A stretch of DNA of 31,877 bases from a virus. Numbering within the stretch: position 1 is the stretch's first letter; each line of letters begins with the position of its first letter. Below the pieces are notes generated by a model, which saw nothing but the letters and a program-made list of their open reading frames with translations, was not told the origin of the DNA and ran no database searches. The DNA lies in the IMG/VR virus record IMGVR_UViG_3300020057_000111, positions 1 to 31,877 of that record; one strand, given 5' to 3'. This document shows, piece by piece, positions 1 through 4,698 of this stretch. The position numbers and the translations under genes are program-made.

Positions 1-72
1 GGTTCCATAGCCGTTTCCATAACCTATAGAGGAATAAGCTTCCTCATTCACAAGTCTGCTCATTTTTTTCAT
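1..72 (-). CDS. 5' part of Gly-X repeat protein (same gene as 31541-31861), cut by window start
   Basis: The reverse strand starts with ATG at 72 (Met-Lys-Lys-Met-Ser-Arg-Leu) and reads into NEEAYSSIGYGNGYG before the window ends. It is identical to the first 24 codons of the gene at 31541-31861, so if the molecule is circular these are one gene. The start ATG overlaps the TGA stop of the upstream repeat gene as ATGA (69-72), which suggests translational coupling. Confidence 0.7.
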   Translation of the reverse strand, partial: MKKMSRLVNEEAYSSIGYGNGYGT

Positions 73-86
73 CCACCGAAACTGAA
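1..86. repeat. Direct terminal repeat, left copy
   Basis: These 86 bases are identical to 31790-31875. The two copies diverge immediately afterwards (gc after the left copy, cc at the last two bases of the window). The repeat covers the 5' end of a Gly-X repeat gene and the junction with the gene upstream of it. The simplest reading is that the contig is circular or circularly permuted and was closed by overlap. A break of the assembly inside a repeat family is the alternative. Confidence 0.9.
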
Positions 87-353
87 GCCGTAGCCGATGC
101 CGAAACCGTCGCCGAAGCCGGTGCCGTCGCCGGTGCTGTAGCCATAACCGTTACTGTAGCCATAGCCTTTGCCGGTGCCATTGCCACCATAACCGAAACC
201 TTCGCCATCGCCGTTGCCATTGCCATTGCTGTAACCGTAACCGGTGCCGTAGCCGGTGCCGAAGACATAGCCATTGCCGAAAGCATAGCCGTCGCCGTAG
301 CCGTTGCTGTCGCCGTTGTCATAACCTATAGAGGAATGCGCTTCCTCATTCAT
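69..353 (-). CDS. Gly-X dipeptide-repeat protein, copy A
   Basis: This protein of about 94 aa is built almost entirely from Gly-X dipeptides, where X is Tyr, Asn, Asp, Phe, Thr or Ser with a few Glu or Lys. It follows a short leader (MNEEAHSSIGYDNGD) that is nearly the same as in copy B. The coding DNA is periodic at 6 nt (GGY-NNY codons). I start it at 353 because that ATG overlaps the TGA stop of the DUF6948-type gene (ATGA, 350-353); an in-frame ATG at 365 would add Met-Gly-Thr-Leu. Its own TGA overlaps the ATG of copy B. No catalytic motif, signal peptide or membrane segment is visible. Gly at every second position could form a silk-like beta sheet or a sticky low-complexity chain; that is inference. 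I recall similar GYG-rich proteins beside DUF6948 genes in environmental phages. Function unknown. Confidence 0.7.
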   Translation of the reverse strand: MNEEAHSSIGYDNGDSNGYGDGYAFGNGYVFGTGYGTGYGYSNGNGNGDGEGFGYGGNGTGKGYGYSNGYGYSTGDGTGFGDGFGIGYGFSFGG

Positions 354-670
354 AAGGGTGCCCATTTCTTTTCATCCACCGAAAGGGTTAAAACAACGGT
401 GAGATAATCAAATTCAACAACACCGTTACAAGGGTCTAGAATTGTATCTTTTTGCGGACCTTTTTCTACCAACTCACCTAAACCTTTTTTTGTTCCCCAA
501 TTTCTAATAACTGAAGCTTGATGCAGCTTGCACTGCGTCCCTTCACGTTCCAATTTGCCAACGACTACCCAGCCACGTTGCAATACTACAATTTTCCATT
601 CACCGGAAAATTCAACATTGCCAGGGTTTTCCGGGTAATAAGTTTTCCCATTTACTTCTATTGTCTCCAT
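350..670 (-). CDS. DUF6948-type phage protein
   Basis: This is a 106-aa soluble protein. Its central block (VVLQRGWVVVGKL at about 28-40, CKLHQASVIRNWG at about 47-59, KKGLGELVEKGP at about 61-72, TILDPC at about 76-81) matches the family I know as DUF6948, found in many phages next to GYG-repeat genes and of unknown function. I choose ATG 670 because an AAAGGAG ribosome-binding site precedes it by about seven bases. A longer frame could open at TTG 769, but its first part is a tandem copy of this gene's own 5' end (691-728) in which the ATG is ATA. The 3' end (Ser-Val-Asp-Glu-Lys-Lys-Trp) is repeated at the end of repeat gene A. It is second in the leftward operon. Confidence 0.75.
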   Translation of the reverse strand: METIEVNGKTYYPENPGNVEFSGEWKIVVLQRGWVVVGKLEREGTQCKLHQASVIRNWGTKKGLGELVEKGPQKDTILDPCNGVVEFDYLTVVLTLSVDEKKWAPL

Positions 671-728
671 TTTTATTCTCCTTTTGTTACAAGTTTTCCC
701 ATTTACTTCTATGGTCTCTATTTTTATT
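640..728 (-). repeat. 51-bp-period tandem duplication of a gene 5' end
   Basis: The 38-base stretches 640-677 and 691-728 match with two mismatches and are spaced 51 bp apart, exactly 17 codons, so the frame stays open. Each copy carries its own Shine-Dalgarno-like AAGGAGA on the reverse strand. The downstream copy has the ATG start of the DUF6948-type gene. The upstream copy has ATA at the same place and no longer works as a standard start. Confidence 0.85.
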
Positions 729-775
729 TCTCTCCTTATTGCAAATAAATTGCGCGCTTCCCTAAACAAGCGAGA

Positions 776-952
776 TTAAATATTTTCTTCATCAACCAAT
801 CTGGTTAATAAACTCCTGATTAGTTCAGGATATTTAATATTTTCCTTTTTAATGAACTTCAATATCTTATTGTAAATAACCTTGTCCAAATGAACTTGAA
901 TAAGGTGGGTGTGTTTTTTCTTAGGGAGATAATTCTTAATTGCTTTTTTCAT
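776..952 (-). CDS. Small ribbon-helix-helix-like protein, first gene of the leftward operon
   Basis: This 58-aa ORF has a good ribosome-binding site (AGGAAAT about five bases before ATG 952). The N-terminus is basic (MKKAIKNYLPKKK), followed by a short strand-like segment (HTHLIQVHLDK, about 14-24) and two predicted helices (YNKILKFIKKENI, then PELIRSLLTRLVDEE), the order of an Arc/MetJ-type ribbon-helix-helix protein. It sits at the head of the leftward genes, next to the 1-kb control region, which fits an autoregulatory DNA-binding role. That role and the fold are inferred from the pattern. Confidence 0.65.
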   Translation of the reverse strand: MKKAIKNYLPKKKHTHLIQVHLDKVIYNKILKFIKKENIKYPELIRSLLTRLVDEENI

Positions 953-1040
953 GATATGATTTCCTTTATTAACTTAAAAGTTGAAGCCGCCCATAGATTG
1001 GTTATTTCGGCGCATTAGATAATAAATCAAAAATAAAATA

Positions 1041-1074
1041 TATAATAAAATAACATATATAATAAAATAACATA
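1041..1074. repeat. AT-rich 17-bp tandem repeat, two units
   Basis: The unit tataataaaataacata occurs twice in perfect tandem (1041-1057, 1058-1074), followed by a partial third. It lies about 90-120 bp upstream of the leftward RHH gene. It could be an operator, a DNA-unwinding element or slippage debris. Confidence 0.7.
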
Positions 1075-1178
1075 ACATAGTCTGTTAAGTACGGGACGGC
1101 CATGAGGATATTTAATTTAGGCTAATTTAACATCAGGTATTGGACAGGTGGATAGAGCTATCTTCACATGTTCATTCA

Positions 1179-1207
1179 TTGAATAGAAGCTATTAGAGGT
1201 TTACATA
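1179..1207 (+). promoter_or_regulatory. Candidate sigma70 promoter upstream of the structured RNA region
   Basis: TTGAAT (1179-1184), a 17-bp spacer and TACATA (1202-1207) resemble a -35/-10 pair. A transcript from here would run through the repeated motifs and the structured region. This rests on pattern only, in AT-rich DNA where chance matches are common. Confidence 0.3.
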
Positions 1208-1230
1208 ATAGTATAGGAAAAAGAGCAAAA

Positions 1231-1257
1231 AAAACGCCTTGCCTTTTAAGGGACAAA
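1231..1257 (+). repeat. Diverged direct repeat R1, first copy
   Basis: The segment built on ttgccttttaagggacaaa recurs at 1401-1427 with only a few differences. The core ccttttaagg can pair with itself. Confidence 0.65.
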
Positions 1258-1270
1258 AAGCAAAGCGCAT

Positions 1271-1300
1271 TTCTGACAGCTACTTTAAGTGCAACCCTTG
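1271..1300 (+). repeat. Diverged direct repeat R2, first copy
   Basis: This 30-base segment (ttctgacagc then an ACTTT/AGTG/AACCCT core) recurs at 1691-1720 with 26 of 30 bases identical. In both copies an AAAG/CTTT pairing brackets the ctgacag motif, and the CCCT that follows can pair with a downstream AGGG (1309) or CCAGGG (1772). The differences therefore look compatible with a conserved structure. Confidence 0.65.
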
Positions 1301-1400
1301 TTAAGAGGGATGCTCTCAATTAATAATCTAATCTCAAATAAGGTTCCATTATGCAATTAAAATAAAATAAAATAAAATAGTTACATGGTTACATGGTGAT

Positions 1401-1427
1401 AAAACACGTTGCCTTTTGAGGGACAAA
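1401..1427 (+). repeat. Diverged direct repeat R1, second copy
   Basis: Second copy of the 1231-1257 element. R1 and R2 are 40 bp apart in the first set and 290 bp apart in the second, as if about 250 bp of structured sequence had been inserted or gained between them. Confidence 0.65.
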
Positions 1428-1690
1428 GGTTTAAATAAAAAAATTGTTGCGTGGCTAGACACCTAGAATACACGTTAAACCTTGGTGACGGATTCGCTCT
1501 AAGCCGGTCTTTTGAAAAAGAGCATGTCTCAATTTCTATATCGTGGGGTGTGGCATACCCTCAGTGACCCCCGCAAGGAGTCTTTAGTTGTAAAGACCTA
1601 CGGGTAGGGAAAAAGCAAGGTCAACGGTTAGAAGGAGTAGTCGGGACAAGAAGTAAATAGGCTAACAAAGCTTGACGCCGTCTCTTAAAG

Positions 1691-1720
1691 TTCTGACAGC
1701 GACTTTGAGTGTAACCCTGG
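1691..1720 (+). repeat. Diverged direct repeat R2, second copy
   Basis: Second copy of 1271-1300. Its last six bases (CCCTGG, 1715-1720) form the outer strand of the long hairpin ending at 1777. Confidence 0.65.
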
Positions 1721-1777
1721 GTTGTACAAGAAGGAAAGGATTGGGATCCAATCTGTTCCTTCTTGTAGAGACCAGGG
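1715..1777 (+). other. Long composite hairpin
   Basis: The elements in order are CCCTGG (1715-1720), a 5-nt side loop, ACAAGAAGGAA (1726-1736), a near-paired AG, GATTGG (1739-1744), a three-base loop, CCAATC (1748-1753), TG, TTCCTTCTTGT (1756-1766), a 5-nt side loop, and CCAGGG (1772-1777). That is 23 Watson-Crick pairs plus one G-U, all collinear. No T-run follows, so it is not a simple terminator. This is the firmest evidence of RNA structure in the control region. Confidence 0.8.
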
Positions 1778-1870
1778 GACGAGGCTGAGTTATCCATTTA
1801 ATAAGAAAGGTTCTAAGCACCTGCTAGGGGAGTAGTAGGGAAAGCTGTTCGTGTATCTAAAATCAGAATT

Positions 1871-1906
1871 TAAGAACATGTAAGAACATTTAAGAATATT
1901 TAAGAT
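1871..1906 (+). repeat. 10-bp phased direct repeats (TAAGAACATK)
   Basis: Units taagaacatg, taagaacatt and taagaatatt are head to tail, followed by a partial taagat. The 10-bp period is about one helical turn, so a protein would meet every unit on the same DNA face. They lie 75-110 bp upstream of the ATPase gene, just before a candidate promoter, and fit iterons, operator sites or curved DNA. Confidence 0.7.
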
Positions 1907-1914
1907 TAAAAAGA

Positions 1915-1942
1915 TTGTTTATTGTTAACTTTACTCTTAAAT
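1915..1942 (+). promoter_or_regulatory. Candidate early rightward promoter
   Basis: TTGTTT (1915-1920), a 16-bp spacer and TTAAAT (1937-1942) lie about 40 bp upstream of the ATPase start, directly after the phased repeats. This is a pattern match only. Confidence 0.35.
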
Positions 1943-1979
1943 TAGATTTTCAAATTGAACAAAATGAAAGGAACCTTTT

Positions 1980-3047
1980 ATGTTTAAAAAAGCAGAGCGT
2001 CTATTAACCAATCCAACAATAGCAATCATGGGACCCACTGGATCAGGGAAAACAATGTCAGCTCTGAGACTTGCTAATGGTATTTCAAAGAAAATGGGAA
2101 AACCCTTTGCTTTGATCGATACGGAAAATGGATCTGCAAGTCTTTATTCTCACATGTTTAACTTCGATACGGCTACTTTATCCCCGCCATTCACAATTGA
2201 AAAATATATCGAAGCTGTGAATGCAGCCGAGAAGGGCGGTTATTCATGTTTAGTAATCGATTCAATAACCCATGCCTGGGCTGGTGAGGGGGGGTTATTA
2301 GAGGAAAAGGGAAAGCTTGACTCACGTCCTGGATCCAACCATTGGACAAATTGGAACCCCATTAAAGCAAGGGACCAGAAGTTAAGGAACGCATATCTAC
2401 ATTCATCCATTCCATTTATCATTGCAACCTTAAGGTCTAAAATGGAATACGCTCAGAATGACGAAGGGGGGAAAAAGAAGATTCAAAAAATGGGTATGGC
2501 ACCCGTTCAGTCTGACGGAATTGAATATGAATTTTCCATAGTGTTTGATGTTGCCATGAATCATGAAGCTGAAGTTTCAAAGGATAGAACCCACCTGTTT
2601 TCAAATGATCGAATTTTTCTTTTAACTGAAGCCTGTGGGGAAAAATTAGTTGACTGGCGAAACTCCGGTAGATCGGTAGAAGTAGAAGTTAAATTATCAG
2701 AGGAAAAACCAATTTCTCAAGCGGTCCAATCTATGGCAGAACTACCAATAAGAAAACCCACAGAGCCGCAATCGAATTATAAGCCGGAAATTGTTCGGAA
2801 GATTGGCGAGACAATCGTTCCTTTAGGGACTTGTTTAGGATCCAAATCTATTGAAAAAGATATAAGCGTTCAAAATATTTGGTTTAAGTTTGGACCACAT
2901 GCAATTATTCGTGCCTCTGAAATCAAACAAAAGAAAATTAAAAATGAACCCACAAATGAATACGAGGATATTTTTATAATCTTTGGTTTGGAAAATAAAT
3001 TAGTAAAACAAGGTTTTGTAGAAGGAAAACCAAATGAACTTAATTGA
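1980..3047 (+). CDS. AAA_24 / Sak4-like phage ATPase (single-strand annealing recombinase type)
   Basis: This 355-aa P-loop protein has Walker A GPTGSGKT at residues 18-25 and Walker B-like CLVIDS at 90-95. The intervening region (ALIDTENGSAS) and the order match the phage AAA_24 group, which includes the RecA-core Sak4 annealing proteins; these work with SSB in phage recombination and replication. The core ends near residue 225. The last 130 residues (Pro/Gln/Lys-rich linker, then a small Ile/Lys-rich domain) are longer than I expect for a minimal Sak4. An AAAGGAA ribosome-binding site precedes the ATG. It overlaps the Gp157 gene by 14 bases, a common partnership. Confident on the ATPase, less on the exact activity. 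Confidence 0.85.
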   Translation: MFKKAERLLTNPTIAIMGPTGSGKTMSALRLANGISKKMGKPFALIDTENGSASLYSHMFNFDTATLSPPFTIEKYIEAVNAAEKGGYSCLVIDSITHAWAGEGGLLEEKGKLDSRPGSNHWTNWNPIKARDQKLRNAYLHSSIPFIIATLRSKMEYAQNDEGGKKKIQKMGMAPVQSDGIEYEFSIVFDVAMNHEAEVSKDRTHLFSNDRIFLLTEACGEKLVDWRNSGRSVEVEVKLSEEKPISQAVQSMAELPIRKPTEPQSNYKPEIVRKIGETIVPLGTCLGSKSIEKDISVQNIWFKFGPHAIIRASEIKQKKIKNEPTNEYEDIFIIFGLENKLVKQGFVEGKPNELN

Positions 3048-3531
3048 AATTGCATCCCAATCAGCGTTACTCGAACAACAGATAATTGAGTCCCAAGGTC
3101 AAATCAGTGAGGCTATGGAACTAATCTTAGGGGAAGTGCAAACCAAATTAATTGAAAAAGTTGATGCCTACGAAATTATGATGCAGCGACTAGAGTCCAG
3201 ATCCGAGGATTATCGGGCTTATGCCAAGCAATTTACAGGGGTGGCTAGAAGTTTAGATCAGGCCGTGGGCGCTATGAAGGCGCGGATTCGTTTGGCAATG
3301 AATGTAATGGATACAAAGGAAGTGTCCGGCAATGCCTTTGTTTTTAAGTTGAGCGCGAAAACCGGATCTTTAAATATCCACAATGAGGATTTAATACCAG
3401 ACAGGTTTAAATTAATTAAAACCATTATCGAAATAGATAAACCTAAAATAAAGGCTGCCATTGAGGCAGGGGAAATAGTTACCGGTGCGGAAATTATTCC
3501 AACACTGAGGAGCCAGGCGAGAGCTAAATGA
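3034..3531 (+). CDS. Siphovirus Gp157-family protein
   Basis: This 165-aa protein has the Gp157 layout: an N-terminal alpha-helical coiled coil (about 5-70), a KARIRLAMNVM segment (about 82-92), a strand region (AFVFKLSAKTGSLNI) and the diagnostic end IPDRFK...DKPKIKAAIEAGEIVTGAEI. The family is common in early regions of siphoviruses beside recombination ATPases. It was first linked to phage resistance in Streptococcus, and its mechanism is not settled. Translation is coupled to the overlapping ATPase gene, and its stop TGA overlaps the start of the next small ORF. Confidence 0.85.
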   Translation: MNLIEIASQSALLEQQIIESQGQISEAMELILGEVQTKLIEKVDAYEIMMQRLESRSEDYRAYAKQFTGVARSLDQAVGAMKARIRLAMNVMDTKEVSGNAFVFKLSAKTGSLNIHNEDLIPDRFKLIKTIIEIDKPKIKAAIEAGEIVTGAEIIPTLRSQARAK

Positions 3532-3611
3532 TAGCAGATTATCTAATTTACGGGTTTTGGTTAACTACTATTTGTTTGATTGCTTATCTACTTAATAGAA
3601 TGTTGAATTAA
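3528..3611 (+). CDS. 27-aa single-span membrane microprotein
   Basis: The start ATG (3528) overlaps the TGA of the Gp157 gene as ATGA, typical of coupled translation. The peptide (MIADYLIYGFWLTTICLIAY, then LLNRMLN) is one hydrophobic helix of about 20 residues with a short polar tail. No known family. The overlap and composition make it a plausible real gene, but it is very short. Confidence 0.45.
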   Translation: MIADYLIYGFWLTTICLIAYLLNRMLN

Positions 3612-3622
3612 AAGAAAGAGGG

Positions 3623-3682
3623 GTTAGTCAGGGATCCTTTCGGGCCCGTTCACTCCCTCTACTTCGGCGGCATGAGACTAAC
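3623..3682 (+). promoter_or_regulatory. Nested stem-loop upstream of the lipoprotein gene
   Basis: GTTAGTC (3623-3629) pairs perfectly with GACTAAC (3676-3682), and AGGGA (3630-3634) with TCCCT (3654-3658), forming adjacent stems around a GC-rich interior (cgggcccg). It ends 35 bp before the next gene and has no T-run. It could shape translation or RNA stability between the recombination genes and the lipoprotein. Confidence 0.5.
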
Positions 3683-3716
3683 AGACCGTCGAGGACTTAA
3701 ACAAAAAGGAAATCAA

Positions 3717-3932
3717 ATGACCCTGAAAATGCTACTAATAATTGTTTGCTTAATTTCTTTAAACTGTGCACAACCCGAACCCGTACAGGTTCCGGAAATC
3801 AATCCCAAGGAGAATCAAGAGATCATATCTGCACCAACTGTGGATCAATATGGGGATGTGGAACTAGAGCCCATATCTGAACCAAAAACCAAAAAGAAAA
3901 GAACCCATAAGAAAAAAAAGAGATTTCTATAG
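3717..3932 (+). CDS. Small lipoprotein with very basic tail
   Basis: The 71-aa product starts MTLKMLLIIVCLISLNC, a signal peptide ending in a lipobox-like SLNC (Cys17), so lipidation and outer-face anchoring are expected. A Pro/Glu-rich middle follows, and the tail is a Lys/Arg/His cluster (KTKKKRTHKKKKRFL). I chose ATG 3717 for its AAAAGGA ribosome-binding site and the intact signal peptide; the in-frame ATG at 3672 has no such site and lies in the stem-loop. Candidate roles are superinfection exclusion or envelope interaction, both speculative. It is far from the lysis cassette, so an outer-membrane spanin role is less likely. Confidence 0.6.
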   Translation: MTLKMLLIIVCLISLNCAQPEPVQVPEINPKENQEIISAPTVDQYGDVELEPISEPKTKKKRTHKKKKRFL

Positions 3933-3987
3933 TCGCCCTTAAGGGATCTGTTTATCGAAATCAAAAAACCAAAAAAGGAAAACGATC

Positions 3988-4314
3988 ATGAGTTGTGATT
4001 GTAAAGAAAAAGAACAACAGATTGAAAAACTTCAAAGAGAAAAGCAAGCCCAAGAAGCCCACCAAAAAGGCACGGAACTAAGCTATAAACAAATGCATAA
4101 AGAAATGATCCAAGCTCAAGCCCAAGTTCAAATGCTAATGGACGCTATCACTAATCAAAAAGATTCCTTCAAAAGAGCACATGAGGTCGTCATCGAATGC
4201 CTTAACCATTGGTGCGGGGAAGTTGGACCTCAGTTAATTAAATTAGGTTTGTCGGGAAAAGAAATACAAACCATATTTCAAACACTTCCAAATAACTGGC
4301 CCAAAATCCTTTAA
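3988..4314 (+). CDS. Hypothetical coiled-coil protein
   Basis: This 108-aa protein has an AAGGAAA ribosome-binding site. The N-terminus holds a Cys pair (MSCDCKEKEQQ) and a Gln/Glu/Lys-rich coiled coil spans about 5-60. The C-terminal third is a compact region (ECLNHWCGEVGPQLIKLGL) with two further Cys. The Cys pairs hint at metal binding or a disulfide, but no family is recognised. No membrane segment. Confidence 0.6.
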   Translation: MSCDCKEKEQQIEKLQREKQAQEAHQKGTELSYKQMHKEMIQAQAQVQMLMDAITNQKDSFKRAHEVVIECLNHWCGEVGPQLIKLGLSGKEIQTIFQTLPNNWPKIL

Positions 4315-4359
4315 GCTAGACCTTTACAGCCCGGAAATTCTAGTTCCTAATTATGACTG

Positions 4360-4695
4360 ATGGAATTTATAAAAGCTTTGCCTATAGAACTGATTGTTGT
4401 GGTCACCGCAGCTTTGCTTTGGCTCTCAACCAAACTCATGTACACCATTGGCGCAATGCTTAAAAAATCAAAAGATGATATTGAACAAGACATTGCCTCG
4501 TTAAAAAAAGATTTCGTAGATATTCAAAATGGTTTAAGACATCACTCAGAGGTTATGAAGATTTCCACCGAGGCGATGATAGAAATGAAAATGGAGCTTA
4601 AGCGGCTAAACGAGTACCTATTCAAGATTCATAAACTTGAAGCCGATGTAAATTTCGCCCATGAGAAAATTAGAGAACTTCAAAACGGACAATAA
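4360..4695 (+). CDS. Membrane-anchored coiled-coil protein
   Basis: The 111-aa product has one N-terminal transmembrane helix (IELIVVVTAALLWLSTKLMY, about 9-28) and then a long charged coiled coil to the end. The shape resembles Rz-type inner spanins or small holin-associated proteins, but it lies far from the lysis genes and before the fibre genes. No strong ribosome-binding site is seen. It ends four bases before the fibre gene. Function unknown. Confidence 0.6.
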   Translation: MEFIKALPIELIVVVTAALLWLSTKLMYTIGAMLKKSKDDIEQDIASLKKDFVDIQNGLRHHSEVMKISTEAMIEMKMELKRLNEYLFKIHKLEADVNFAHEKIRELQNGQ

Positions 4696-4698
4696 AAC

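Larger units (their letters stand above)
1430..1860 (+). ncRNA. Candidate structured non-coding RNA region
   Basis: This stretch is less AT-rich than its flanks and has no ORF. Hairpins are clear: GTCTTTA/TAAAGAC with a four-base loop near 1580-1597, CCTAC/GTAGG right after it, AAAGT/ACTTT around repeat R2, and the long composite hairpin at 1715-1777. The strand is assumed from the rightward gene and is not proven. It does not match what I remember of tmRNA, RNase P RNA, 6S RNA or group I/II intron cores. Large phage RNAs such as GOLLD or ROOL cannot be excluded without a covariance search. Confidence 0.4.
953..1979. other. 1-kb control region without a recognisable protein gene
   Basis: This divergent region lies between the leftward RHH gene and the rightward ATPase gene. 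I found no convincing ORF. It contains an AT-rich tandem repeat, AAAAT-type simple repeats near 1355-1380, two pairs of diverged direct repeats (near 1231/1401 and 1271/1691), a GC-richer structured stretch (about 1430-1860), 10-bp phased repeats and candidate promoters. It is the best candidate place for early regulation, an untranslated RNA, or the replication origin. Confidence 0.7.

Noticed and set aside
44-322. Leftward frame reading Ala/Thr/Met dipeptides over repeat gene A
   Set aside because: It is the shadow frame of the 6-nt repeat. The Gly frame has the coupled start/stop and the conserved leader.
518-748. Rightward Phe/Tyr-rich ORF opposite the DUF6948 gene
   Set aside because: Antisense shadow. 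The DUF6948 frame on the other strand has the family motifs and a ribosome-binding site.
1090-1104. Match of gggacggccat near 1092 to ggacggccat at the terS start
   Set aside because: Only about 10 bases are shared without a wider alignment; probably chance.
1430-1860. tRNA, tmRNA or group I intron in the control region
   Set aside because: No T-loop (GGTTCGA-type), CCA end, tag-peptide frame or intron P7/R-S core was found by eye.
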